Positions 30,360-41,829 of a stretch of DNA of 64,000 bases are shown here, piece after piece. Source of the stretch: Pseudozyma flocculosa PF-1 (lineage: Eukaryota > Basidiomycota > Ustilaginomycetes > Ustilaginales > Ustilaginaceae). The notes under the pieces were generated by a model. That model worked only from the letters and a program-made list of their open reading frames with translations. It was not told the origin of the DNA and ran no database searches. Position 1 is the stretch's first letter, and the number at the start of each line of letters is the position of its first letter. The position numbers and the translations under genes were made by a program. Location: the NCBI RefSeq assembly GCF_000417875.1, contig NW_006920870.1, positions 1,363,975-1,427,974 of the forward strand. Direction: 5' to 3'.

Positions 30360-33242
30360 ATGAACATGAAGAGGAGCCAAATCTCTGACAACCTCGAAAA
30401 GGGGAGCGCCGGTACCGGCCAACGACACAAAAGCTCTGATGGTTCTCTTCATCGTTCCAAGCGCATAAAGGCTCGACGCCACGAAGCAACGATCGACAAG
30501 GCTAGCAGAGATGAACATGAACCGCAAGATGATACTTCGTGGTCCGACGTTCTTGAGGCAGCTCTGATATGCAAGCTTGAGCCTGACACCGATGGGGACT
30601 GCGCTGGCAATGCCTCCCCTGACGAGGACATTGCCGTCGAGGGAGATGTCGTCGTCGACGACTCCTCTGACAAAGATTGCGATGAGGACATACAGGAGCA
30701 GGAAGGCACGCAAGCCGAAGAGCTGGACGTGCAAGCGGAATGTGCCTCAGCGGCTTCCGAGCGTGCTCTCAAATCATGCGATGACATCTTGAGTGCGTTG
30801 GAGCGGCTGCCGGAGGACATCATCGGCCTTGTAGCGCGGAAGGACGCTGCGCGCCGCCTGGCCACCAAGAATGAGGAGCGACAGACGACTTTCATCGTGC
30901 GGGGACCCGCTGGTAGCGGCAAATCCACGCTGATCAACACGATCCTCGGTGAGGAGATCATGCCGACATCGAGCAACGAGGCCTGCACCACCGTGCCCAC
31001 CAAGATACTGTACAGCTCCGCGCCTGACGAGTACCGCGCCGAGATCCAATTCGTCGCCAAGGACGAGTGGACGGCTGAGCTGCAGGCGTATTGCACAGCG
31101 CGGCGCCAGGAGTCCGACACGTTGCCCAGCAACGGCTCCGCTCCAGCTTCCGCCATTTCGACGCAGCTGAGGGATAAGAGCCTCGAACCGTGGGACGCCA
31201 CGGAAGCACGCTTCTCTCTGGACGCCACTATTGCCAAGCTCAGCGCCCTGTTTCCCCGTGAGACTTGGGACGACTTCTCCGACCGGCGCTCATGGACAGC
31301 CGCAAAAATCCTCGCCCTCAATCCCGCTTTCAAAAAGCCGTTGGGAGTGACCAGGCACGAAACGGCTGCCTGTGCTGGCGATCTCAGGGAACTGCTGAGC
31401 CGCTACGATGATCCTCGACGCTGCCGCATCTGGCCGCTTATCACCGAGATCCGAGTCTATCTTCCCTCGAGCGTCCTCAGGCATGGCGCTGCTTTGGTCG
31501 ATCTGCCAGGCACTGGCGACTGCAATGCCGCGTGTAACGAAGCCGCTGCTCGATATATACGCGACTACGACTTTATGTGGGTGTGCCTGGACATCTGCCG
31601 CGCCAAGTCGAACAAGGAGATGGAAGCAGTCTTTGCCGACCTCAGCGACGAGCAGCTGCAGAGCGGAAGAGGAAGGATCTCGTTTGTCCTGACCAAATGC
31701 GAACAAGGCTGCAAGATCCTCGACAAGGGCAGCATCAGGCCGATACACCAAGACGTACCATCCCTGCTCAACGACCCGGTCTTCAACAAGAAGCATCGAG
31801 AGTACCAGGCAGTTGTCGAAGCGACGAGGCAGATGCAAAAGCGCGTAGGAGGATCCGGCCGCGCCCCTCGAAAAGCGACGAAGTCTGCGATTCTCGAGCT
31901 CGAGGCCCTCAGCAACACCAAGAGAGATTGCCGACGTCAGCTGGCCCGTTTGTACTGCAGGGCTCGCTCAAAGGCAGTCGCAACCGCACTCATGAAGCGA
32001 TACCATGACTTGACCCACAGACTCGTCCACCAGTCCAACACGACGCATCAGTCTGCACGACTGATCTTTACTACAGCGACGGAAGACTTCGAGGCTCTTG
32101 GTCTGGGATACGACACCGTAGCCTCCGAGACCGAAGATGACACGGAGATTCCTCATCTTCAGCAGCTGATAGAGCGGGCGTGAGCCGGGCAGCGCATCGC
32201 AGCAGTCGTCGATCGGCTCCAAACCGCCAAACTGCTTTCTTCAGAAGTCACAATGCTGCTCAAGCCTGCCTCTTATCGCGATGCAGACCGACGAATGGCA
32301 TTCGCGAAACGATGGGGCCATCTCCGAAAGGTTGGCGCACCGAGCATCTCTGAGGCGCTCCAGGATGAGTTCGGTGGCGCCCTGGACAAGGTCTTTGATC
32401 ATTTGCGAACCCAGCTCGAGGCCGTCAACCAAGAGCCTGACATGATCACGCCGGACGGCGCCAAGTTGACACAGCAGATAGGCTCTCGATGGACCACCAT
32501 CACCGGTAGCAGTCACTGGAAGATCGTCAAGAACGCCACCAACCACTTGGGCGTGCATCCCCATGGCCGACTCAACATCAACAGGAAACTCGCTCTCGAG
32601 CTGATCAAACACTTTGAGTCTAGATGGAACCAAATCGTCACGGAACACATCTCCTCGCTTCGCACACAGGTCACCGCGGTTCTCAACGACTTCACTGAGA
32701 AGACGGTCGCGAGCGGACTCACCAAATCGATGCGCGTACAGTTCCTCCAATCGATCAAGCAAAGCGAACAGGGTGTTGAGCGCATCCTCAAAGGTGTTAT
32801 AAAGACTTTTGAGAAGCAAGGCCGCGAGAGTCGCGTCCAGGCTATCAAGAAGGTGGTTGCGCTAAAGATTGCCTCCAAGCTCAAAGAGGCCTATGCCGAT
32901 TCCGCCGAGTACTCGGGCCGGGGGTCAACGTTCCGACGAAGGGACAGGATCCAACACGAGATCCTTGGGCAGAAGTCTCTGTTTGACTGCACCGCGGCCG
33001 ACTTTGACGTTGCCAGCATGGTCGCCGACATGCAGCTCAAGATTCGTCAACCCATGCTCGATCTTGGCAATGCCATGGAGGAGAAGCTGATGACACTGTG
33101 GGCAATGGGCCGCGACGTCCGAACGCTGAAAGGAGACGAAAAGAAAGCGCTCGAAACCGCTATCGACCTGTCTAATGACCTGCGCTCCGTCTGCACGGAG
33201 GCCACCAACACGCTCGAGGCCTGCCTCAAGTCCTCGCCCTAG
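30360..33242 (+). pseudogene. Dynamin-like large GTPase, copy 2 of 3, interrupted by an in-frame TGA
   Basis: The reading frame runs 961 codons from ATG 30360 to TAG 33240-33242 but contains one TGA at 32181-32183 (codon 608). The N-terminal part is complete: G1 GPAGSGKST at 182-190, G3 DLPGTGD at 381-387, G4-position TKCE at 445-448. The same frame continues after the TGA with sequence alignable to copies 1 and 3 without gaps, including RIAAVVDRLQTAKLLSSEV and the GRGSTFRRRDRIQ motif. A GTGAGC donor overlaps the stop, but no acceptor within reach keeps the frame. Either this is a recent nonsense mutation, a base error, or the gene now encodes a 607-residue G-domain protein lacking the stalk. 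Apart from the TGA the copy looks undecayed. The 5' part is 30360-32183; a separate downstream frame with ATG is 32253-33242. Confidence 0.8.
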
Positions 33243-33997
33243 GCAGACCCGCCAAAGACCTTCGACCCCGGCCCTACAGATTCAAACGCATCGAGAAGAT
33301 AGAGATCACCGACCGATAGGTGTGCTTCGAGAAAAGACGTGGAGACCATCCTTATAGCCTAGTCACGACGATTGGGCTCCTCCATATCAAGAAAAGGCTC
33401 GTAGCAGACAAGACGAAACCAGTCACAACATGAAAAAGCCGAGCCGATTTCCTGGCCCGCTATATGAACAGTCAGTCAACAGGCTGAAGACGAGGCCTCC
33501 CATGAAGCGCATTAGCTGGAGGCTCGAGCCATAGCGACGTTTCGAGCAGCGAAGAGGGAGCAGAAGCCAGAGTGGAGACGGAGACCGGGGCGGAAAGGGT
33601 GTACGTACGTCGTGATGTAGCCCTAGTGTGGCAGCAGCCTCTGGCCGGCCATCTTACCTGATGTCAAAGTTACAGCCCCGAGCATTCACCACCGGGGGCA
33701 GCCTTATGAATTGGCGCATGACGGTGGTCGAGAACTAGATTTGAAGGTAGGCAACCTGCGCACAACCTTGCTGCGCCCCCGATAGACACGGGCCGGCCCT
33801 TTGTCCCGTCTCTCTCACTGTGCCAGCTCTTCTCGCCCCAGTAGCAGATGGAGGATGTCAAGGTTCTCCCTGGCCAAGCCGTGTAGCTTGGCTCGGCGCC
33901 CCATCTCGTCTTCTCCTCTTCTTGAGCCCAATCTTCAAGGCCCTTCCATCTCTCGCTCGTTCCCAATACACCCTCCTCGCTTCAGGAGCCGACCGTC
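33243..33997. other. Intergenic region between GTPase copies 2 and 3
   Basis: 755 bases. The decamer TATAGCCTAG recurs at 33353-33362, as it does after copy 1. It otherwise contains the 3' UTR of copy 2 and the presumed promoter of copy 3. No supportable ORF. Confidence 0.4.
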
Positions 33998-34266
33998 ATG
34001 TCTGCCCCACCAACCTCACAGAAGCTCCCCCTCCTGGTCGATGGCTACGACTTCGACGGCGACAGCGCACGCGCTAATCCCAACTGCGCCGTCGTCGTGC
34101 ACTGTGTCGAACGTGACCGAACGAGGGACCCTGCTGCCGTGCAACTCTCCGCCGAACCGATCGATAGAGATAGCCTGCGGCTCGTCGACCTGAGCAGCGG
34201 CACAGATTCGATCAAGCATGAAAGCGCAATCGACAGCGGCACTCGCAGCGACGATGTCGGTGACGC

Positions 34267-34303
<37 letters not shown>

Positions 34304-36877
34304 TATTACGACGACGAAGAAGACTTCAAGGGCCAGGTCGGTGGAGAGCTTTCCCAGAAGCTGGAGCAAGCGGCACGAGACGCCTTCCTCGCATCCGCCC
34401 ACGTCACCAACACATCGTCGACCATCTCGAGCCTCCTCGACAGGCTGCCGAGCGAGCTCGTGGGCCTCGCCACGCTAAAGAGCGCCTCGGATCGCCTCGC
34501 GGAGCTGCCACTGGTCAGCCGCACCACGTTCGTCGTCAGAGGACCTGCGGGCCACGGCAAGTCGACGTTGATCAACTCGATCCTGGGCGAAGCCATCCTG
34601 CCCATCTCGAGCAACGAGGCGTGCACCACCGTCCCCACCCGTATCCTCCACAGCCCATCTCCCGACCTCTACCGGGCCGAGGTGAGCTTCATTTCCCTCA
34701 CCGAATGGGTCTCGGAGCTCAAGGCATACTGTACGGCCAGGCTGCAGGGCGTGTTCACGCCACCTGGTAGCCCGACTGTAACCAGCCCAATCGCAGCAGC
34801 CCAGCCGGTCTTCTCCTTTGATGCCACCGTCGCCAAGCTCAACGTCCTCTACGACGGGACGGATTGGGGTGAATTGACGGAAGACCAGTGCGACTGCACT
34901 CCGACAGGGATTTTGGAGCGCGATGCCCAGCTGCGCGGCCTTCTGGGCACGACGACGCACCTCCGCGAGACGTCAGCCGAAGAGTTGAGCCGGAAGCTGC
35001 GCCAGTTCGACGACCCGAGGACCTCTCGCGTCTGGCCGCTGGTCAAGGAGATCCGTGTCTACATCCACTCGAAGCCGCTCGAGCATGGCGCCACACTCAT
35101 CGACCTGCCTGGCACGGGCGACTGCAACGCTGCCAGGAACGAGGCGGCTGCGCGATACGTGCAAGACTACGACTTTATGTGGGTCTGCCTCGACCTCTGC
35201 CGCGCCAAGTCGAACCGGGAGATGGCCGAGGTCTTTGCCACCCTGTCCGACGAGCAGCTGCGTAGCGGGAGGGGTCGGATCTCGTTCGTCCTAACGAAGA
35301 GCGAGCAGGGATGCAAGATCCTCGACCGGCCGCTGGAAGCCATCCACCAGGACGTATCGGCCCTGCGCGACGATGCCGAGTTCGCAGACACCCATCAACG
35401 TTATCGCGACGTCGTCTCGATGATCCAAGACAGACAGACGGGGATCCGTATGACGCGGAGCAGGCAGGCACAGCCGCAGCGCAAGAAGCGTAGGAGGACG
35501 GAAAAGCAGTCCGAGGGCCTCGACGAGCTCATCGACGAGCGCCGCGAGCTCAAGCAGCAGCTGGCCCTGACCTACTGCAAGGCGCGCTCGCAGGCCGTCG
35601 AAGCCGCCATCACGGAGCGCTACCACCAGATGACGCACAAGCTCATCCACCGCCTCCACGGCGACGAGGAGGACGTCAAAGCAAGCGCTGGCCTCGCCAA
35701 GCTAGTCTACAGCACCGCCACTCAGGACTTTGAGGCGCTCATGACGCGCGACGTTGACGAGGTCGTCTTTGCCACTTGCGAAAAGGACACGGGCGTCCCG
35801 GACCTGCGCCATCTGCTCTTCTGGACTTCGTGCCGCGACCGCATCAGCTGCGCCCTGTCGCGGCTGCATTCGACCTTGCTGATGTCGACCGAGGTCCTGA
35901 TGCTGACGGAGCCCTCGGCGTACCTCGATGCGAGCGAGCGCAAGGCGCTTGCGCAGCGGTGGGGCCCCTCTCGCCCCGCCGGCCAGCTGAGCATCTCGGA
36001 GACGCTCGAGCTCGAATTTGAGCAGTCGATCCGCAGGATCTTCAAGCGTCTCGAGGCCGAGATGATCCAGCAGAGCACCGAGCTGCTCGAGTCGAGGCAG
36101 ATCGAGCTGCGCCAGGAGCTTGGGTGCCGGTGGTTCCGTCTGGCAGAGACGAGGCACCCGGTCGTGATCCGATCGGCGCTCAAGGGTGGCGGCGTGCATC
36201 CCGCCGGCCAGCTCGACATCAACGCCGAGCTCTCGACCGAGTTCATCAAGCTGTTCGAGTCGACCTGGAACGAGACCATCGGCAACTACGTCCACTCGCT
36301 CCGGTGCGACATCGCCTGTACGCTGCGGCGATTCATGCACGACACGGTCGACGCGCACCTGTCCGCGCCGATGCGGCTGGCGTTGAGCGAGTCGATCGCG
36401 CAGAGCCAGGACGAGCTGACGCGCCAGCTCCAGGTGACCATCCAGCGCTTTCAGCGGCAGAGCCGTAGCGACCGGATCGATGCGCTCAACGCCGTCATCG
36501 CGCCCAAGATCGCATCCAAGCTGCGGCGGGCGTACGCCGAAGCGGCCCTGTACGCGGGCAGGGGCTCGGTGGCGCGGCGGCGCGACCGCATCTCGTACGA
36601 GGTCAGGAACCAGGTGCGCCTCTTCGACTGCACCCCCGACGACTTTGATATCCCCGCCATGGTGCGCGCCATGCGCGACAGGGTGCGCACACCCATCCTC
36701 GACCTCGCACGCTGCCTCGAGGACACGCTGGTCAGGTTCTCCCAGACCGGCGGATGCGACTTCAGCTCGCTCGAGGCGCAGCAGAAGGAGGACCTCGAGT
36801 CACTCCGTGCCAACGCTCTTGAGCTCCAAAACTTTGCGAGCCGGACGCTGGTGTCGTTGCAGCAGGCCATCGCCTGA
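33998..36877 (+). CDS. Dynamin-like large GTPase, copy 3 of 3 (SLIP-GC-like)
   Basis: 959 residues, intronless, ATG at 33998. G1 is GPAGHGKST at 182-190; G3 is DLPGTGD at 369-375 within the same context as copies 1 and 2 (GDCNAARNEAAARYVQDYDF); the G4 position reads TKSE at 433-436. An acidic run encoded by GAC repeats (about residues 89-100) precedes the G domain. It differs from copy 1 by a basic linker RRRTEKQSE around residue 497. The stalk keeps the shared GRGSVARRRDRISYEVRNQ motif and a family-like C-terminus with RTPILDLARCLED. As in the other copies, the third base motif ends in Glu and not in the usual NKxD/TKxD Asp. Biochemical role unknown; GTP binding and hydrolysis are expected from the motifs. 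Confidence 0.87.
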
Positions 36878-37123
36878 TGAGCCCGGGCTGACACGGATGG
36901 CGACGACGGAATGCGGGCGCTGACACGCGTGGCCATCAAACGTAGCGCTGAAGGCTGCAATCACGCGGAGAGAAAGCGAAGCTGGACTATGGCGCGGGAG
37001 GGAGGGTGACGGCAATGCAGTATGATGAACGATGCTGGCGAGCTACAAATACATGGATTCTATTGAGCAGCGGATAAGGTGATTGGCGAGGCGACGATGC
37101 CTGACGATGACCCGGGCGACCGC

Positions 37124-38377
37124 CTAGGGGACGATCTCCTTGATCCTCTCGATGACATCGAGGTAGGCGTGGCTGGCGGGGCTATCGGGGTACTCGTCGA
37201 CGAAGCTCTCGCCAAGGTCGCAGCACTTTCCAATGCGCGGGTCGAGCGGGATGCTGCCGAGGAAGTTGAGGCCGAGCTCCTCGCACAGCGCCTTGGCGCC
37301 GCCGGTGGACGGGTGGAAGATGTCGGAGCGGCCGTGGCAGGCGGGGCAGACGAAGCCGGCCATGTTTTCGACGACGCCGAGAATGCGCACATTCATCTTG
37401 CGACAGAACGAGATCTCCTTTCGCACGTCCTGCAGCGACACCTCCTGCGGCGTCGTCAGCAGGACCGCCCCATCGATGCCCGACTCGCGCAGGAAGCCGA
37501 CAATCGACAGGTGCTCGTCGGAGGTGCCCGGGGGCGTGTCGATGAGCATGTAGTCGAGCACCGGCTGCTTGGCTGGAGCCCCTGCTGCTGCGTCGCCCTC
37601 GGTCAAGGTCGCTGGGGCCGTTGCCGTCGCTGCAGCGTGTCCGTTTGTCTCGGGCGCCGGGGTGATCCTCATGTCATCTTCTCCTCGTCGTGCATCTCGA
37701 TCCTGCAGCTCTCCCTCGTCCTCCTCCTCCTCCTCCTCTTCTTCCTCGAGGCCGCCGGTCCAGTCGACGTCCTTGAGGAACTGCTTGATCAGCCCGTTCT
37801 TCTTGGGCCCCCTCCAGATGACTGCCGACGTCTGCGATGGCAAGAGGAAGGCGACCGACATGCAGCAGAGGTTGTCCGAGACGTAGACAGGGGACCAGCC
37901 GCTGCTGGTGGCGTGGATGGTCTGGTTGGACAGGCCGAGGATGGTGGGGATCGAGGGGCCGCAGATGTCGATGTCCATGATGGCGGTCTGGGTGTCCTCA
38001 TTGCTGGCGAAGGCCCAGCCGAGCTGCGCGGTGAAGGTCGACTTGCCGACGCCGCCCTTGCCAGACATGACGAGGATCTTGCGTCGCACAGCACTCATCC
38101 GCTCCTTGATGATGGGGAGGTCCGGGTCGGGCCCCTTTGGCGCCGAGGCGCACGCATCCTGGTTTGGACACCCCTGGCACGCCGACGCCTTGCCGGCGTT
38201 TTCGGACTCTGTGCCCGGGCAGTGTTCGGGAGCATTTTCGGGTACCTGGTCTGGCAGAGCGCGCGCGATGGCCTCGGGTGCCAGGGCGGTGGTGGACGTC
38301 GCAGCCACGTTGGAGGTCGAGTTGACCTCGTGCAGGAGGCCGTTGGGCGCGGGCGGCTGGCTCTGTACCGCCAGCAT
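37124..38377 (-). CDS. NBP35: Cytosolic Fe-S cluster assembly scaffold, NBP35-type P-loop ATPase
   Basis: Assembles 4Fe-4S clusters in the cytosol (CIA pathway), normally with Cfd1, for delivery to nuclear and cytosolic apoproteins. 417 residues, single exon. The N-terminal ferredoxin-like motif C-x13-C-x2-C-x5-C is complete (C53, C67, C70, C76) and separates it from Cfd1. The deviant Walker [11 protein letters not shown] spans 105-114. MDIDICGPS and [12 protein letters not shown] follow. The C-terminal C-x2-C that bridges the shared cluster is at C344/C347 ([10 protein letters not shown]). Odd feature: an insertion of about 60 residues (211-271), starting with an all-Glu run and continuing in Ala/Thr-rich sequence, between VDWTGGL and LIDTPPG. 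I used ATG 38377; the frame stays open upstream without ATG. It is convergent with GTPase copy 3. One of its clients is POL2, which is also in this window. Confidence 0.95.
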   Translation of the reverse strand: MLAVQSQPPAPNGLLHEVNSTSNVAATSTTALAPEAIARALPDQVPENAPEHCPGTESENAGKASACQGCPNQDACASAPKGPDPDLPIIKERMSAVRRKILVMSGKGGVGKSTFTAQLGWAFASNEDTQTAIMDIDICGPSIPTILGLSNQTIHATSSGWSPVYVSDNLCCMSVAFLLPSQTSAVIWRGPKKNGLIKQFLKDVDWTGGLEEEEEEEEEDEGELQDRDARRGEDDMRITPAPETNGHAAATATAPATLTEGDAAAGAPAKQPVLDYMLIDTPPGTSDEHLSIVGFLRESGIDGAVLLTTPQEVSLQDVRKEISFCRKMNVRILGVVENMAGFVCPACHGRSDIFHPSTGGAKALCEELGLNFLGSIPLDPRIGKCCDLGESFVDEYPDSPASHAYLDVIERIKEIVP

Positions 38378-39983
38378 CGTGGACAGGCGGCGAGCTTGTC
38401 GAGCGTGAATGTAGTGTGTGTACGAGGCTGCTGTGTGTGTGCGAAACGGGGCAGCAGGATGTGAAAGGATGAGGAGTCGGACGTGTGGCCGTGGTGGTGA
38501 TGGCGGTGGCGGCGGTGAGGTGGCTGAGTCGAAGGTCGAGAAGCAGGTGGCGAGGGTCGGGTCTTGACTCAGGCGGCCTCTCTGGCCCACTCCCGAGTTC
38601 CACGCAGCTCGACCTCCGGTGGCCGCCGGGCTTATCGCCGAGACTCTCGGCCGGTAGAGCCACCAATGTGCAACAGCCTACATGCCCGATCACCGATCCG
38701 TCGGCCTGGCAGGTGTCGCTCGCTCGTCGAGCGCAACACCGGTCGTCGTGCTCGGGCAGCTTCGACGCTGCATCGTCGCTCGGGCAGCTTAGCGTCGGCC
38801 GTCTGCTCTGCCCCTATATCCGTATGTCAAGGGAGAAGCTGCAGTCGGGCGGGACAAGGGGCCTGCGGAGCGCGGTGGCCGACCCAGCTCGATGGAACGT
38901 CATGGTGCCCGCCCAACCTGGCTGGCCGCCTCCGCTCGGCTTGGCCTGCAGTTCAAAGCAAGGTTGGCCCCCGCCGCTTGCCCCTTGTCGCTTTACTAGA
39001 GCCAGGGCATTTTCGGGCAATTGGAACCCTGCCAGGCTTTTTTTCGCGGTTCAAAATCGATTTGTATTCCACGACTTCCAAGCTCAGCGCCAGACAGAGG
39101 GAGCGAAGAGGAAGAGGCCGGGCCCCTGCTCGCCAGGCCAGGCCAGGCCAGCCCAAGCCAGGCTGACCACAGCAGGCAGGCAGGCGGCCGGGCTGGCTGC
39201 TGAGGTTGGGTGAGTGTGGGCGGGCCAGGGGGGCTTGGGCTTCTGCGCACCAGCGCAGGCCCTGGCCGCCAGCCCGCGTGTGTGTTGGGTCTGGCCAGCC
39301 CAAGTCCAGCCGGGCGAATCGACATCATTTCCCGGGGGCGCTCTCTCACGTCTCCACCACCACCACCGCCGCCGCCGTCACCCAGCACCGACTCACACAA
39401 CCTCCAGGCACAGCTAGTCCGGCATCAGAACTCAAGTCCTCTCGAGGCCGGCTCCTACATTTTTCATACCACCCGCTCACCAAGGCACATCCGTATCTGG
39501 CGCCGTTGCGACCGAGGACAGACTGTGAGTATCCCCCAGCTTCGCTGGGTGGACAGCTACGGGCGAGGCCGCCGAGCCATGGCGCACAGCGAGTGGCGCC
39601 TCGCTGGCTGTCCTCGCGTATCCAGGCGTCTGCCCGTGGGCCACAGCGCGGGCAGGGGCCCCTCAGCACCCGTAGCGGCCGGAGCATACGACCAGGTACC
39701 GGAGCTGGGTCCTGCATTCGCCCTATGTCCGAGCGCGATTGCCTCAGGACCTGCTCGACCGGTTCACTGGCCAGGTCGAGTCTCAACCCGTTCGTCCTTC
39801 AGTGACAGGAACTCGTTGGCTCTGCCCCGAAGTGCGCATATGCCACTTCCTCGCCTCTGCACGCCGCTACGCCACCCGTCCGCCCTGACACGACCTGGAA
39901 GCCGCTTTTCATCCTGGTCACGGCGCGCATGCTGACATTCTCTGTACCTTCCCCTCTCTCGAACTTGCTGCTCCGACAGCAAA
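38378..39983. promoter_or_regulatory. Divergent intergenic region NBP35 / UBC4 with probable leader intron
   Basis: About 1.6 kb. A plausible 5' UTR intron for UBC4 runs from donor GTGAGT at 39525 to acceptor CCGACAG ending at 39979, with a CTGAC branch-like site near 39931, ending four bases before the ATG. GGCCA/GGCTGG low-complexity repeats occur at 39120-39200. No additional gene is supportable. Confidence 0.45.
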
Positions 39984-40941
<958 letters not shown>

Positions 40942-41829
40942 ACCGTGTCGACCGCGACATGTAGCGATCCGCACCCGGCTGACGATGACGACGAATGTAG
41001 CGCCCGACGGCCGACGAAAGAAAAGGTCGGGGGCAGGGATGCTGCAGCGGTAGCCTGGCCTCGTCGGAGTCGATTTCTCGAGCCAATATCGAAAGCGCCT
41101 TTCCTCCGTCGTCATGAGCCTCGCCTCCCTTTGTGTGCGATGTCGAACTCCGTGGTGGGGCTCGTCGCCTCGGGGTCGGAGGTTCTGCCTGTGTGTGTGC
41201 GTGTTTGTGCGTGTGTTGTGTGTGCATGCGTCGATGTTGAGCCCGGCGCCCAGAGAGTAGAAATAGGAGTGGATTGAAGCTGCTCGCCGCGAGCTGGCCG
41301 GTGGCCTCAAGCGAGCACCCTGCCTGCCTGTTTCGAGGTCGAAGCGCGGATCCGAATTTTCACGCTCGCGGCCGCGGTCTGCTGCGCCTGGCCTACTGGC
41401 CTGCTGTACGTAGGCCTGACCGGCTGGCTCGTCGCTTGTCTGCGCCTCTCTCGGTCTCGCTCCATCACATCCTCAGCCTCGCTGCCCTCCCTCCTCACAA
41501 CACATCCGGTCCATCCTCAGCACGCCACATCCACCAATCTCGGTCCAGTCCACATTCACACCGCACCACGTCTCGAATCGACCGGATCGAGGGCCCATCA
41601 CGCCTGCACCCTTCCACCGCACCGCTGCTTCGCCTCTTCTAATCAGCCACAACCCGCCAACGAGGTCGCCCTCCCCCACTCACATTCCCGCCAACGTCAC
41701 CGCCAGACCCTGAACTCCACGGTCCGCCTCCATCCGCATCACACCGACACCTCGCCGGGACCAACACACGTCGGGACGAGCTTCGGGCGGATTCGGGCCC
41801 AGAGTGTCCTGGCCCAGTCCCCCCGCGGA
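40942..41829. other. Intergenic region UBC4 / SNT1-like gene
   Basis: About 890 bases with the UBC4 3' UTR, a short GT-rich tract (41183-41226), and a pyrimidine-rich segment before the ATG at 41830 that is the likely leader. No credible ORF. Confidence 0.4.

Noticed and set aside
32181..32183. TGA read as selenocysteine or by programmed readthrough
   Set aside because: Fungi generally lack selenocysteine machinery, the paralogues do not have Cys aligned in a redox motif, and the stop context (TGA followed by G) is not the known leaky TGA-CTA type.
32180..32244. Intron starting at the GTGAGC that overlaps the TGA in GTPase copy 2
   Set aside because: The first pyrimidine-rich acceptor gives 65 nt and breaks the frame, and it would remove residues conserved in copies 1 and 3. 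Shorter options are below any plausible intron size.
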